From positions 26,396 to 90,395 of the forward strand of contig NZ_LXXZ01000065.1 of NCBI RefSeq assembly GCF_003244875.1: 64,000 nt of DNA, given 5' to 3'. Below are positions 1 to 8,787 of the stretch, piece after piece; the stretch's first letter is position 1, and each line of letters begins with the position of its first letter. A program made the translations under genes and the position numbers. Source of the DNA: Stenotrophomonas sepilia. Its GTDB lineage: Bacteria; Pseudomonadota; Gammaproteobacteria; Xanthomonadales; Xanthomonadaceae. The notes beneath the pieces were generated by a model. The model ran no database searches and was not told where the DNA came from. It worked only from the letters and a program-made list of their open reading frames with translations.

Positions 1-1557
1 CTGGTACCGTGGAGCGAGCTGACCCCGAACTACTGGCGGCTGTGGGCAAACACCGCCGCAGCACTGTGCCAGCGTGATCCCGCGCGCAATACGTGGGATC
101 TGGGCACGCGCTTCAACACCATCATCGAGCACTTCGCACGGGTCGGTTCGCACCGCCTGCTGATCGAAGTCGCGGCGTTGAGCCTGGAACTCGCCCTGCA
201 GCGTGGCGCGCGCTGGGTCGCACTGCGGCAGCTCGAACTGGCCCGCACCCATCTGGCGCAGCTGCGCCAGGATCGGGGTGCTGCGGCGCTGGTGGCAGGC
301 CTGGCCGCGCGCATCGAGGCATTGCCGGACGTCGCGCCGCTGCCGGTGCCGGCGGGCGAGCTGCTGGTATGGCTGGACGCGCAGGGCGAACAGAACCAGT
401 CGCGCGATCCCGAGCGCGAAGCGCAGTGGCTGCTGCAGGCGCATGCCGAGCTGCCCGATGACGAGGCGCTGGCCGACATGGCCGCCTCGGCACTGAATGC
501 CTGCGGCGCGCAGGCCGAGGCGCGGTCGCTGCTGTGGCGGTTCGTACGCGGCCATGTGCAGCACGATGGCCCCGTGGCCTACACGTTGATGCGCTGGCTG
601 GCCGAACAGGGCGACGACGACGGACTGCGCCAGCTGGCCGATCTGTATCGCGGCAGCGTGCCGGTGTTCGCGCACTGGTGCGAGGTGCAGCGTGCACGCC
701 GCGTGTCCGACTGGCCGGCGCTGGAGCAGGCGGCCCGATCGCTTCTGGAGCTGTCTCCGGGCTCGCACGGCGCGCGCGGCACGCTGGCGCGCATGTACAT
801 GGAAACCGGCCGTTTCAGCGAGGCCCAGGCCTGTTATGCACAGCTGGTGGAGCTGCTGGACGAGCCCAATGCCGCGCATTGGGACCACATGAGCGCAGCC
901 AGCGCCGCGCGCGACTGGGACGCCGTGCGCCGCTCGGCGGCGGCGCTTGGCATGGAATTGTCCAGCCAGGACGGCGTGGTAGAGGAGCCGTGGGGCTGGG
1001 TGATCATCCGCAGTGAAGAAAACGGCGAGCCGATGGAGTACTACGCCCGTCGCAGCGGTCCGGTGACCGCGCGCATCGTCGAGAACGCGCCGTCCAACCG
1101 CGCCCAGCAGGTGGGCGACTGGGTGGTGTTCGATGCCGCGCTGGTGCATCCGGCACCAGAGGAGGAGGAAGCACGCGAGCATTTCATCCCGACCTATGCG
1201 CAGGTGCATGTGCTGGAGCGCGGCGGCTTCGCCCGCAGCTGGATGATCGATGGCGCGCACCCGGGCGAAGATGCCTGGAATGCCTTCGTCGAGGCGGCCG
1301 AAGCACAGGGCTGGAAGGTGTGGTCACACAGCCGGCCGGACTACACCGTCACCGACCCCGATGTGGAAGAGGGTACGCTGCCCGGCCTGCTGTTCACCGT
1401 GGCCCAGCCGCAGGACCACGCACCGCTGGCACTGCACCGCTTCCTGCAGCAGCACACCGCGACGTGGCCGCATCCGCATTGCTGGCTGCGCCTGGCTGAA
1501 GCCTGTGACCAGGATCGCCAGCCGCATCTGGACGTGATCGAGCGTTACGGGTTGTAG
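1..1557 (+). CDS. TPR-containing protein, 5' end cut by window edge
   Basis: The frame is open from the first base, so the gene begins outside the window; the TTG at 178 is only an internal codon. The visible 518 residues split into an alpha-helical half and a C-terminal half. The first half has TPR-like helices, for example the A-rich helix pairs around 720-860 with LEQAARSLLELSPG and RMYMETGRFSEAQACY. The second half (about 960-1550) is rich in Trp and acidic residues and resembles no domain I can name. TPR proteins usually hold protein complexes together, but partners cannot be inferred here. A SMAG inverted pair follows the stop. Confidence is high that it is coding and low for any function. 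Confidence 0.8.
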   Translation: MVPWSELTPNYWRLWANTAAALCQRDPARNTWDLGTRFNTIIEHFARVGSHRLLIEVAALSLELALQRGARWVALRQLELARTHLAQLRQDRGAAALVAGLAARIEALPDVAPLPVPAGELLVWLDAQGEQNQSRDPEREAQWLLQAHAELPDDEALADMAASALNACGAQAEARSLLWRFVRGHVQHDGPVAYTLMRWLAEQGDDDGLRQLADLYRGSVPVFAHWCEVQRARRVSDWPALEQAARSLLELSPGSHGARGTLARMYMETGRFSEAQACYAQLVELLDEPNAAHWDHMSAASAARDWDAVRRSAAALGMELSSQDGVVEEPWGWVIIRSEENGEPMEYYARRSGPVTARIVENAPSNRAQQVGDWVVFDAALVHPAPEEEEAREHFIPTYAQVHVLERGGFARSWMIDGAHPGEDAWNAFVEAAEAQGWKVWSHSRPDYTVTDPDVEEGTLPGLLFTVAQPQDHAPLALHRFLQQHTATWPHPHCWLRLAEACDQDRQPHLDVIERYGL

Positions 1558-1569
1558 GCCGGATATCGG

Positions 1570-1634
1570 GTAGTGCCGGCCGCTGGCCGGCAGCACCGGG
1601 AGATCCTGTATTGCCGGCCAGCGGCCGGCACTAC
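1570..1634. repeat. SMAG-type REP inverted pair
   Basis: Two copies of the Stenotrophomonas GTAG palindrome face each other. The left one (1570-1594) starts GTAGTGCCGGCCGCTGGCC and the right one (1612-1634) is its reverse complement, ending CACTAC. Folded as RNA the pair makes a long stable hairpin, and it probably acts as the transcript end of the TPR gene. It sits just before the next gene's ribosome binding site. Confidence 0.85.
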
Positions 1635-1649
1635 CTCAGGGAAAAATAC

Positions 1650-2108
1650 ATGCGAAAGACAGGGATGTTGATGATCGCCGGGCTGCTGCTGGCCCCTGCC
1701 GTGCAGGCGTCACCCGCCTGCCAGGAACCAGAGGCGGTGGCCCGCGCCTTCTACGCGGCAACGACGGGCGATGGTGATCTGCTGGAGCCACCCCCGGCGC
1801 TGGTCAGCCCTGCCTTCGGCAAGGCACTGCGTGGAGAGCGCGCCTGCCAGCAGCGCGAAGAGGGCATCTGCACCATCGATTCGGATCCGTGGCTGGATGC
1901 GCAGGACGGTGACATCGAAACCCCGGTGCGCTACAGCTGGAAGGAGGCTTCGGCCTCCGCCGGCCAGGTCGAGATGCGCTATTCGGTGTGGAAGAAGGCC
2001 TACCTGACCCGCCTGCCGATGGTGCGCCACGGGCAGGGGTGCTGGCAGGTTGATGACATCGTCACCAACAGTGGTCGTTCGGTGCGGAAGATCCTGGCCC
2101 AGCCTTGA
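1650..2108 (+). CDS. Small secreted protein, DUF3828-like
   Basis: A 152-residue protein starting MRKTGMLMIAGLLLAP, with a clear signal peptide that ends at VQA-S near residue 20, so it is exported to the periplasm. The mature part has the AFYAA motif near its start, a pair of Cys residues near CQQREEGIC and a Trp-containing C-terminal strand. These look like the DUF3828 group of small periplasmic proteins, whose role is unknown. The ATG at 1650 is preferred because CAGGGA lies about 8 bases upstream. An upstream in-frame TTG at 1611 lies inside the SMAG repeat and would spoil the signal peptide. The gene is monocistronic and is followed by another GTAG hairpin. Confidence 0.7.
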   Translation: MRKTGMLMIAGLLLAPAVQASPACQEPEAVARAFYAATTGDGDLLEPPPALVSPAFGKALRGERACQQREEGICTIDSDPWLDAQDGDIETPVRYSWKEASASAGQVEMRYSVWKKAYLTRLPMVRHGQGCWQVDDIVTNSGRSVRKILAQP

Positions 2109-2110
2109 CG

Positions 2111-2145
2111 GTAGCGCCGGTGGGTGCCGACCGTTGGTCGGCACA
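2111..2145. repeat. SMAG-like hairpin between convergent genes
   Basis: GTAG at 2111 is followed by a perfect stem, GTGCCGACC/GGTCGGCAC (2124-2144) with loop GTT. It lies between the converging ends of the secreted protein gene and ypjD and probably serves as a two-way transcript end. Confidence 0.7.
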
Positions 2146-2149
2146 CCGC

Positions 2150-2944
2150 CTATCGCGAATGCCCGAACACCAGTTCGATCACGAACTGGCTGCCGAAGAA
2201 GGCCAGCAGCAGCAACAGCATCGCCGCCAGCGTCCAGTGCACCGCCTTCATGCCGCGCCAGCCGTAGCGCCGGCGGCCGATCAGCAGCACGCCGAACACG
2301 ATCCACGACAGCACGCTCAGCACGGTCTTGTGCACCAGCTTCTGCGCCAGCAGGTCGTCGACGAACAGCACCCCGGTGACGAGGGTCAGGGTCAGCAGCG
2401 CGAAGCCGACGGTGATCACCCGGAACAGCAGTGATTCCAGGTCGGCCAGCGGCGGCAGTGCCCGCAGCCAAGGCCGGAACTCGCGGCGGCGCAGCGCGCG
2501 TTCCTGCAGCCACAGCATGATCGCCAGCAACGCGGCGATGCTCAGCGTGGCGTAGGCCAGCAGGGCCAGCCAGGCGTGGCTGGCCAGGCGCCAGCCCAGT
2601 ACCTTGCTCGGTTCGTGGCCGTAACCATGGTAGGCCAGCAGCAGCACGGCGGCCAGCGGGAACACCACCACGCCCAGCGCCGACATCCGCCCGCGCGCGC
2701 CGACCAGCGACGTCAGCCAGGCCATGCCCAGGCCGACCAGCGACAGTGCGGCGAAGAAGTGCATGTCCGGCCCGCCGTTGGTGCGCATCGCCACCATCAC
2801 GTGGTAGCCGCCGTGCAGCAGCATGGCGGGCAGGGCCGGCCACAGCCAGATGGGGGAGCCGGTCGTCTCATCGCGGCCAAGCGCGCGCACCAGCAGGGCA
2901 CTGGCAGCCAGGTAGAGCAGGACGGCGATGAGAACGATTGTCAT
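2150..2944 (-). CDS. ypjD: Inner-membrane cytochrome c assembly-type protein (CcsA/YpjD family)
   Basis: A 264-residue protein with about eight hydrophobic segments, starting MTIVLIAVLLYLAAS. It matches the CcsA/ResC-like YpjD family in length, in the placement of Trp and His residues between helices (HGGYHVMVAM, YHGYGHE, HKTVLSVLSWIVFG) and in being divergent from ffh, the usual position in gammaproteobacteria. Members of the larger family handle haem during cytochrome c maturation; the role of YpjD itself is not settled. The start at 2944 leaves about 120 bases to ffh, which must hold both promoters. Confidence 0.85.
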   Translation of the reverse strand: MTIVLIAVLLYLAASALLVRALGRDETTGSPIWLWPALPAMLLHGGYHVMVAMRTNGGPDMHFFAALSLVGLGMAWLTSLVGARGRMSALGVVVFPLAAVLLLAYHGYGHEPSKVLGWRLASHAWLALLAYATLSIAALLAIMLWLQERALRRREFRPWLRALPPLADLESLLFRVITVGFALLTLTLVTGVLFVDDLLAQKLVHKTVLSVLSWIVFGVLLIGRRRYGWRGMKAVHWTLAAMLLLLLAFFGSQFVIELVFGHSR

Positions 2945-3019
2945 CGTTGCAGTTTCGCATACCCCCGTGATGCTGGCGACGGCCCCGTGGCCGCAGTCCG
3001 GGGAGACAGCCGGACCCGT

Positions 3020-3025
3020 TATACT
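3020..3025 (+). promoter_or_regulatory. Candidate -10 box for ffh
   Basis: TATACT lies 41 bases before the ffh start and is the only good -10 match in the short ypjD/ffh gap. No convincing -35 is seen 16-18 bases upstream, so the call is tentative. Confidence 0.35.
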
Positions 3026-3066
3026 GCCTGCCTTATTGTCCCCCGCTTTCAGACAGGTTGCGCCGC

Positions 3067-4443
3067 ATGTTCGAGTCCCTGACCCAGCGCCTTTCCGGCA
3101 CCATCGAGCGCCTGCGTGGCCGTGGCCGCCTGACCGAGGAGAACATCCGCGAGGCGACCCGCGAAGTGCGCATCGCGCTGCTCGAGGCCGACGTTGCGCT
3201 GCCGGTGGTGCAGGCCCTGATCGAGCGCATCAAGGTGCGCGCGGTCGGCCAGGAAGTGCTGAAGTCGCTGACCCCGGGCCAGGCGCTGATCAAGGTCGTG
3301 CGCGACGAGCTGACTGCGGTGATGGGCGCCGAAGCCAGCGACCTGAACCTCAATGTGCCCGCTCCGGCCATCATCCTGATGGCGGGCCTGCAGGGCGCCG
3401 GCAAGACCACCACCGTGGGCAAGCTGGCCAAGCACCTGAAGGAAAAGCGCAAGAAGAAGGTGATGGTGGTCTCGGCCGACGTCTACCGTCCGGCCGCGAT
3501 CGAACAGCTGAAGACCCTGGCCGAGCAGGTCGGCGTGCTGTTCTTCCCGTCCAGTGCCGACCAGAAGCCGGAAGCCATTGTCCGCGCCGCCATCGACGAT
3601 GCACGCAAGTCGTTCGTCGACGTGCTGCTGGTCGATACCGCCGGCCGCCTGGCCATCGACGAAGCGATGATGGCCGAGATCAAGGCCCTGCACGCTGCGG
3701 TGAATCCGGCCGAAACGCTGTTCGTGGTCGACGCCATGACCGGCCAGGACGCGGCCAATACCGCCAAGGCCTTCGGCGATGCCCTGCCGCTGACCGGCGT
3801 GGTGCTGACCAAGACCGACGGTGACGCCCGCGGCGGCGCCGCGCTGAGCGTGCGCTACATCACCGGCAAGCCGATCAAGTTCGTCGGTGTCAGTGAAAAG
3901 CCGGAAGGCCTGGACGTGTTCCACCCGGACCGTATCGCCAGCCGCATCCTCGACATGGGCGACGTGCTGTCGCTGGTCGAGCAGGTCGAGCAGCAGGTCG
4001 ACAAGGACAAGGCCGCCAAGCTGGCCGAGAAGGTCGCCAAGGGCAAGAAATTCGACCTGAACGACATGCGTGACCAGCTGGAGCAGATGCAGAACATGGG
4101 CGGCATCGGCGGCCTGATGGACAAGCTGCCGGGCCTGGGCAACATCCCCGACCATCTGAAGCAGCAGGTCAGCCAGGGCAAGGAAGTGCCGCGCATGATC
4201 GCCATCATCAGCTCGATGACCAAGAAGGAACGGCGCAATCCGAACCTGCTCAACGGCTCGCGCCGCGCGCGCATCGCCAAGGGCTCGGGCGTGACGCCGG
4301 CCGACGTCAACAAGCTGATGAAGCAGTACATGCAGATGGAAAAGATGATGAGCAAGATGGCCGGCGGTGGCATGAAGGGCATGTTGCGCAGCATGAAGGG
4401 CATGATGGGCGCCATGGGCGGCCGCGGCATGCCGTTCCGTTGA
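3067..4443 (+). CDS. ffh: Signal recognition particle protein Ffh
   Basis: This 458-residue GTPase binds 4.5S RNA and the signal sequences of nascent membrane proteins and delivers ribosomes to FtsY at the membrane. The N domain helices start MFESLTQRLSG. The P-loop GLQGAGKTT is at residues 107-115 and the G-domain motifs DTAGR and TKTDGDARGG follow. The C-terminal M domain is rich in methionine (MQMEKMMSKMAGGGMKGM) and ends MPFR. Length and domain order are normal. The ATG at 3067 is chosen over an in-frame TTG at 3058 because it gives the canonical N terminus. It stands alone behind a short promoter region and is followed by a GTAG hairpin. Confidence 0.97.
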   Translation: MFESLTQRLSGTIERLRGRGRLTEENIREATREVRIALLEADVALPVVQALIERIKVRAVGQEVLKSLTPGQALIKVVRDELTAVMGAEASDLNLNVPAPAIILMAGLQGAGKTTTVGKLAKHLKEKRKKKVMVVSADVYRPAAIEQLKTLAEQVGVLFFPSSADQKPEAIVRAAIDDARKSFVDVLLVDTAGRLAIDEAMMAEIKALHAAVNPAETLFVVDAMTGQDAANTAKAFGDALPLTGVVLTKTDGDARGGAALSVRYITGKPIKFVGVSEKPEGLDVFHPDRIASRILDMGDVLSLVEQVEQQVDKDKAAKLAEKVAKGKKFDLNDMRDQLEQMQNMGGIGGLMDKLPGLGNIPDHLKQQVSQGKEVPRMIAIISSMTKKERRNPNLLNGSRRARIAKGSGVTPADVNKLMKQYMQMEKMMSKMAGGGMKGMLRSMKGMMGAMGGRGMPFR

Positions 4444-4467
4444 TGACGGCCCCGTCCGCAATCTGAT

Positions 4468-4515
4468 GTAGCGCCCGGGCCCACGCTCGGGCGGCGGCGC
4501 ACAAGCGCCGCAGCA
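4468..4515. repeat. SMAG-like hairpin after ffh
   Basis: GTAG at 4468 followed by GCCCGGGC and GCTCGGGC arms, then a second short stem GGCGC/GCGCC. The position right after the ffh stop fits a transcript end. Confidence 0.55.
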
Positions 4516-4591
4516 GGCCGTCGGGCAGCAGGCTCGACTCTTCCCCTGTCCTGCGCGCACCATGGGGGCCTGTCCGAAACGATGGGCCGTC

Positions 4592-5668
4592 ATGCAGAGT
4601 TCCGCTGTAGCTTCCCGCGCCGAGGCGTTCTGCCGGCGCTTTGGCGTTTCCGTTCCGATCCTGCTGGCACCGATGGCCGGTGCCTGCCCGGTACCGTTGT
4701 CGGCTGCGCTGGCCAACGCCGGCAGCATGGGCGCAATGGGCGCGGTGTTGTCCTCTTCGGCCGATATCGGTCGCTGGATGGATGACTTCCGCGCAGCCTC
4801 CAGCGGTCCGGCGCAGGTGAACCTGTGGATGCCGGACCCTGTACCTGCCCGTGACGTTGCCGCCGAGGCCGCCAGCCGCGCCTTCCTCGCGCAATGGGGC
4901 CCGGAGGTGCCGGCCAGCGCCGCCGACGCCACGCCGGCCGACTTCGAAGAACAGTTCGCCGCACTGCTGGCGGCGCGTCCTGCGGTGGCCTCGACCATCA
5001 TGGGCGTGCTGCTGCCGCGCCACGTGCAGCAGTTGAAGGACGCCGGCATCGCCTGGATCGCCTGTGCCACCACCTTGTCCGAAGCGCGCGCGGCACAGGA
5101 CGCCGGCGCCGACGCGGTGGTGGCGCAGGGCGCGGAGGCCGGCGGCCATCGTGGTTCCTTTGATCCGGCGATGGCCGAGCGCCAGCTGGTGGGACTGTTT
5201 GCGCTGCTGCCGCGCCTGGCCGATCAGCTGCAGATTCCGGTGATTGCCGCCGGCGGCATCGCCGATGGCCGTGGCATCGCTGCCGCACTCACCTTGGGTG
5301 CCAGTGCGGTGCAGATCGGCACCGCCTTCCTGCGCACGCCGGAAGCGGCGATCGCTTCGGCGTGGGCCGATGGGCTGGCCGCCAGCGAACCGGAAGATAC
5401 CTGGCCGACCCGCGCCTTCAGTGGTCGCCTGGGCCGTGGCCTGGCGACGCCCTATGTGCGCGCCGCTGCCGCAGAAGGCGCCCCCGCGCCGCGTCCATAC
5501 CCGGTGCAGCGCGGCCTGACCGCCCCGATGCGCGGGCAGGCGGCGCAGGACAATCGTCTCGCAGCGATGCAGGCCTGGGCCGGGCAGTCGGCGTGGATGG
5601 CGCCGGCGCAGCCGGCCGCCGACGTGCTGCGCGGCATGTGGGAACAGGCGCAGGCACTGCTGCCATGA
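4592..5668 (+). CDS. Nitronate monooxygenase / NAD(P)H-dependent flavin oxidoreductase family
   Basis: A 358-residue TIM-barrel FMN enzyme. Family hallmarks are [19 protein letters not shown] near the N terminus, [10 protein letters not shown] in the middle and [10 protein letters not shown]...[12 protein letters not shown], which line the FMN site. Relatives oxidise nitronates such as propionate-3-nitronate, or reduce other substrates; the natural substrate here cannot be read from sequence. The start at 4592 (MQSSAVAS) is preferred over an in-frame ATG at 4562, because homologues normally begin just before the first barrel strand, but neither has a good ribosome binding site. Its stop overlaps the next start (ATGATG), so the two genes are translationally coupled. 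Confidence 0.88.
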   Translation: MQSSAVASRAEAFCRRFGVSVPILLAPMAGACPVPLSAALANAGSMGAMGAVLSSSADIGRWMDDFRAASSGPAQVNLWMPDPVPARDVAAEAASRAFLAQWGPEVPASAADATPADFEEQFAALLAARPAVASTIMGVLLPRHVQQLKDAGIAWIACATTLSEARAAQDAGADAVVAQGAEAGGHRGSFDPAMAERQLVGLFALLPRLADQLQIPVIAAGGIADGRGIAAALTLGASAVQIGTAFLRTPEAAIASAWADGLAASEPEDTWPTRAFSGRLGRGLATPYVRAAAAEGAPAPRPYPVQRGLTAPMRGQAAQDNRLAAMQAWAGQSAWMAPAQPAADVLRGMWEQAQALLP

Positions 5669-6477
5669 TGGTGAGCTGCAACGGCCGGGCGGCGCAGGTG
5701 GAGGATCTCCTGCCGGCGCTGGTGAATTACGGCCACTTCACCTCGCTGCAGGTGCGTGGTGGTGCAGTGCAGGGGCTGGACCTGCATCTGGCGCGGCTGT
5801 CACAGGCTACGCGCGAACTGTTCGGCAGCGAACTGGACACGGTGCAGGTACAGGCATGGATGGCGCAGGCATTGCAGCAGTCAGGGCAGGCCGATGCCTC
5901 GCTGCGGGTGACGGTGTACTCGCGCCGCTTCGATTTCCGCAATCCGCTGGCGGCGGTGCCGGTGGACGTGCTGGTGGCGGTGTCAGCGCCGGTGACGCTG
6001 ACCGTCGCCAAGCGCGTGCGCAGCGTGGCCTGGCAGCGTGAACTGCCGCAGATCAAGCACGTCGGCACGTTTGGTTTGTTCGCCGAACGCCGCGCGGCGC
6101 TGGCGGCCGGATTCGACGATGCGCTGTTCGTGACCGCCGATGGCGACGTGAGTGAAGGCAGCACCTGGAACCTGGCCGTGCACGATGGTGAGCGGCTGCT
6201 CTGGCCACAGGCGCCGGCCCTGCGCGGGACTGCCGAGGCACTGCTGAAGCAGCATTGGCCGGGACCTCAGGTCACTCAGCCGCTGCCGCTGGCCGATCTG
6301 GCCGGCGTGAAGGCGGCTTTTGCCTGCAACGCCAGCGGCCTGTGGGCGCTGGAGGCCATTGACGGGCATGTCCTGCCCGGCTCGCAGGCGCTGGCTGAAC
6401 AGGGCAGGGTGGTGCTGGCGGCGGTGGCCTGGCAGGGATTGGGGTCAGCCCGCTTTTGCGGCACAAAAGCGATCTGA
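5665..6477 (+). CDS. Aminotransferase class IV family protein (4-amino-4-deoxychorismate lyase/BCAT-like)
   Basis: A 270-residue PLP enzyme of fold type [10 protein letters not shown] contains the likely Schiff-base lysine, and [19 protein letters not shown] is the typical class IV motif with the acidic residue and SxxN turn. Relatives make 4-aminobenzoate (PabC) or transaminate branched-chain or D-amino acids. A PabC role is possible but the gene is not next to folate genes. It overlaps the flavin oxidoreductase by an ATGA junction, so both are probably co-transcribed. The last ten or so codons (from 6441) lie within a GGGGTCAG palindromic repeat, so the C terminus appears to have been replaced or extended by repeat DNA. 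Confidence 0.85.
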   Translation: MMVSCNGRAAQVEDLLPALVNYGHFTSLQVRGGAVQGLDLHLARLSQATRELFGSELDTVQVQAWMAQALQQSGQADASLRVTVYSRRFDFRNPLAAVPVDVLVAVSAPVTLTVAKRVRSVAWQRELPQIKHVGTFGLFAERRAALAAGFDDALFVTADGDVSEGSTWNLAVHDGERLLWPQAPALRGTAEALLKQHWPGPQVTQPLPLADLAGVKAAFACNASGLWALEAIDGHVLPGSQALAEQGRVVLAAVAWQGLGSARFCGTKAI

Positions 6478-6482
6478 CCCCC
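6441..6482. repeat. GGGGTCAG...CTGACCCC palindromic intergenic repeat
   Basis: Outer arms GGGGTCAG and CTGACCCC surround inner arms CGCTTTTG/CAAAAGCG. It is a different repeat class from the GTAG elements. It contains the aminotransferase stop codon and ends six bases before the rpsP promoter -35, so it probably separates the two transcripts. Confidence 0.75.
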
Positions 6483-6487
6483 CGGGG

Positions 6488-6516
6488 TTGGCCCGGCCGC
6501 GATCTGCCGCTATAAT
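6488..6516 (+). promoter_or_regulatory. Promoter of the rpsP-rimM-trmD-rplS operon
   Basis: TTGGCC (6488-6493), a 17-base spacer and a perfect TATAAT (6511-6516) make a strong sigma-70 promoter, 49 bases before the rpsP start. Confidence 0.85.
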
Positions 6517-6564
6517 CGCCCGCTTACCTCGCCATCCTGGCGACTGGGCAATAGGAAAAACACC

Positions 6565-6825
6565 ATGGTCAAGATCCGACTGACCCGCGGCGGCGCCAAG
6601 AAGCGTCCGTTCTACCACATCATCGTCACCGACGTGCGCAGCGCGCGCGACGGCCGCAACATCGAGCGCGTTGGCTTCTACAACCCGGTCGCCCAGGGCG
6701 CCGAGAAGCGCATCGAGCTGGACCTGGCCCGCGTTGACCATTGGGTCAAGAACGGCGCCCAGCCGACCGACAAGGTCCGCAACCTGATCAAGGAAGCGAC
6801 CAAGTCCCAGGCCGCTGCGGCCTGA
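6565..6825 (+). CDS. rpsP: 30S ribosomal protein S16
   Basis: An 86-residue protein starting [19 protein letters not shown], the standard bS16 N terminus. It helps assemble the 5' domain of 16S rRNA in the small subunit. It is the first gene of the conserved rpsP-rimM-trmD-rplS operon and has the good ribosome binding site AATAGGAAAAACACC. A strong UUCG hairpin separates it from rimM. Confidence 0.98.
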   Translation: MVKIRLTRGGAKKRPFYHIIVTDVRSARDGRNIERVGFYNPVAQGAEKRIELDLARVDHWVKNGAQPTDKVRNLIKEATKSQAAAA

Positions 6826-6832
6826 TCCTGAC

Positions 6833-6854
6833 GGGCCACGCTTCGGCGTGGCCC
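6833..6854 (+). terminator. UUCG hairpin between rpsP and rimM (partial terminator/attenuator)
   Basis: A perfect 9-bp stem GGGCCACGC/GCGTGGCCC capped by TTCG, followed by TCTTGGTT. It sits in the 44-base gap after rpsP. The weak T tract suggests partial termination or mRNA end protection that would let rpsP be made in excess of rimM and trmD; this is inference. Confidence 0.6.
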
Positions 6855-6869
6855 TCTTGGTTGACGCAG

Positions 6870-7382
6870 ATGAAAGATATCGAGCGCCGCATCCTGCTGG
6901 GCAGGGTTGTCGGCGCTTTTGGTGTGCGCGGCGAAATCAAGCTCGAGTCCTGGACCGAGCCTCGTTCCGCCATTTTCCGTTACCAGCCGTGGATCGTGCG
7001 CAGCCCGTCCGGCGTGGAAACCACGGTTGAGGGTGTACGCGGCCGCGACAGCGGCAAGCACCTGGTGGCCCGTTTTCCCGGGGTCGAGGATCGCGATGTG
7101 GTCGAAGCGATGCGCGGCACCGAGATCTACGTGGCCCGCAGTGCCCTGCCGCCGCCGAAGCCCGATGAGTATTACTGGGTGGACCTGGAAGGCCTGGATG
7201 TGAAGACCACCGAGGGCGTTGCCCTGGGCCAGGTCTCGCATCTGTTCAGCACCGGCGCCAATGACGTGGTGGTGGTCCGGGGTGATCGCGAGCGGATGAT
7301 TCCGTTCGTGCAGCCGGACTTCGTCAAATCCGTCGATTTCGAGGCCAACCTGATCGTGGTCGACTGGGACCCCGAGTTCTGA
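6870..7382 (+). CDS. rimM: 16S rRNA processing/ribosome maturation factor RimM
   Basis: 170 residues. The N-terminal reductase/EF-like beta barrel holds the family signature [10 protein letters not shown] near residue 15, and the C-terminal PRC barrel begins near [11 protein letters not shown]. RimM binds S19 and helps mature the 30S head. The ATG at 6870 gives [13 protein letters not shown], the normal N terminus; a longer frame upstream overlaps rpsP and is not used. It ends two bases before a GTG and eight before the trmD ATG, so the two are tightly linked. Confidence 0.96.
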   Translation: MKDIERRILLGRVVGAFGVRGEIKLESWTEPRSAIFRYQPWIVRSPSGVETTVEGVRGRDSGKHLVARFPGVEDRDVVEAMRGTEIYVARSALPPPKPDEYYWVDLEGLDVKTTEGVALGQVSHLFSTGANDVVVVRGDRERMIPFVQPDFVKSVDFEANLIVVDWDPEF

Positions 7383-7390
7383 GTGTGAGC

Positions 7391-8149
7391 ATGCGTTTCG
7401 ACGTCATCACCCTGTTTCCCGAGTTCCTCGCCCAGTCCGCTGGACTGGGCGTGGTCGGGCGCGCGCAGGAGAAGGGACTGTTCAGCCTGCATGGCTGGAA
7501 CCCCCGTGATTACGCCGAAGGCAACTACCGCCGGGTGGACGACCGTCCGTTCGGCGGTGGCCCGGGCATGGTGATGCTGATCGAGCCGCTGCAGGCCTGC
7601 CTGCAGGCGATCCGCGAGGCCGATCCAACCCCGGCGCGGGTGATCTACCTCAGCCCGCAGGGCGCGCCGTTGACCCAGGCCAAGGTGCGGGAACTGGCGG
7701 CGCTGCCGCGCATGGTCCTGCTCTGTGGCCGCTACGAGGGCATCGACGAGCGTTTCCTGGAGGCCAATGTCGACGAGGAAATCTCCCTCGGCGACTACGT
7801 GCTGTCCGGGGGCGAGCTGGGCGCGGCGGTGATCATCGACGCCGTGGCCCGCCTGCAGGACGGTGCCCTGAACGATGCGGAGTCGGCGGCGCAGGACAGC
7901 TTCGAGGGCGACCTCGGTCTGCTCGACTGCCCGCATTACAGCCAGCCGGCCCAGCACCCGCTGGGGGACGTGCCGGAGGTGCTGCGCTCGGGCAACCACG
8001 CTGCCATCGCCGCCTGGCGCCGCCAGCAGTCGCTGCTCCGGACCGCCCAGCGGCGCCCGGACCTGCTGGATGAACAGGCACTGGGCAAGGCCGACCGCAA
8101 ACTGCTGGAGCAGGGCCGCCAGGCCCGGAACCAGAAGGCCAGCCCCTAG
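7391..8149 (+). CDS. trmD: tRNA (guanine-N1-)-methyltransferase TrmD
   Basis: A 252-residue SPOUT enzyme that methylates G37 of tRNAs reading CNN codons and so prevents frameshifting. Knot motifs that hold S-adenosylmethionine are visible: [21 protein letters not shown] and [11 protein letters not shown]. The C-terminal helical domain follows. The ATG at 7391 ([12 protein letters not shown]) is the family-typical start; a GTG six bases upstream at 7385 is an alternative. The stop lies inside a terminator-like stem. Confidence 0.97.
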   Translation: MRFDVITLFPEFLAQSAGLGVVGRAQEKGLFSLHGWNPRDYAEGNYRRVDDRPFGGGPGMVMLIEPLQACLQAIREADPTPARVIYLSPQGAPLTQAKVRELAALPRMVLLCGRYEGIDERFLEANVDEEISLGDYVLSGGELGAAVIIDAVARLQDGALNDAESAAQDSFEGDLGLLDCPHYSQPAQHPLGDVPEVLRSGNHAAIAAWRRQQSLLRTAQRRPDLLDEQALGKADRKLLEQGRQARNQKASP

Positions 8150-8164
8150 CGCAGGGCTGGCTTT
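8138..8164 (+). terminator. Terminator-like stem at the trmD stop
   Basis: GCCAGCCC (8138-8145) pairs with GGGCTGGC (8154-8161) and is followed by TTT. It includes the trmD stop codon and would reduce read-through into rplS, which has its own 150-base leader. Confidence 0.6.
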
Positions 8165-8303
8165 ATCGGCTATCATGGCCAATTCCCGCCAGCCCCGGTT
8201 GGCGCGCGCAGTACCCAAAACAAACGTGCAGCACAGTCCGGTGACTGCATGAGCCCACGTTGTCGATATGACACGCCCACCCGAACAAGAATCGGTGTAA
8301 CCC

Positions 8304-8705
8304 ATGAGCAAGCTGAACAAGTCCATCGTCGCGGAATTCGAATCCGCCCAGATCACCCGTGAACTGCCGAAGTTCAGCCAGGGCGACACCGTTGTCGTCA
8401 ACGTGAAGGTGAAGGAAGGCAGCCGCGAGCGCGTGCAGGCCTACGAAGGCGTCGTCATCGCCACCAAGAATGCCGGCCTGAACTCCTCGTTCACCGTCCG
8501 CAAGATCTCGCACGGCTACGGCGTCGAGCGCGTTTTCCAGACCCACAGCGCCATCATCGACTCGGTCGAAGTGAAGCGTCGTGGTAAGGTCCGCGCCGGC
8601 AAGCTGTACTACCTGCGTGGCCTGGAAGGCAAGGCTGCCCGCATCAAGGAAGACCTGGCTGCCGCTGCTGCCGCCAAGGCTGCCCGTCTGGCCGACAAGG
8701 CCTGA
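8304..8705 (+). CDS. rplS: 50S ribosomal protein L19
   Basis: 133 residues; bL19 sits at the 30S-50S interface. Typical motifs are [27 protein letters not shown] and [17 protein letters not shown]. The Ala/Lys-rich tail ([14 protein letters not shown]) is longer than in Escherichia coli but usual in Xanthomonads. Last gene of the rpsP operon. The leader of about 150 bases after the trmD stem could carry its own promoter (TATCAT near 8171) but no clear -35 is visible. Two stem-loops follow. Confidence 0.97.
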   Translation: MSKLNKSIVAEFESAQITRELPKFSQGDTVVVNVKVKEGSRERVQAYEGVVIATKNAGLNSSFTVRKISHGYGVERVFQTHSAIIDSVEVKRRGKVRAGKLYYLRGLEGKAARIKEDLAAAAAAKAARLADKA

Positions 8706-8707
8706 TA

Positions 8708-8760
8708 AACAACTTCGGTTGTTGCCGCGACGGCCACCTTCGGGTGGCCGTTTGCGTTTC
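8708..8760 (+). terminator. Double UUCG-loop terminator after rplS
   Basis: First stem AACAAC/GTTGTT (8708-8723), second stem ACGGCCACC/GGTGGCCGT (8730-8751), both capped by TTCG. The second is followed by TTGCGTTT. Together they make a strong end to the ribosomal operon. Confidence 0.85.
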
Positions 8761-8787
8761 CGGCATCGCATCGGCCACGATCAGGTG

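Noticed and set aside
3049..5073. A 674-codon minus-strand frame across ffh and the flavin oxidoreductase
   Set aside because: It lies over two clearly real plus-strand genes with canonical motifs; the product is low-complexity His/Gln/Ala-rich, typical of antisense frames.
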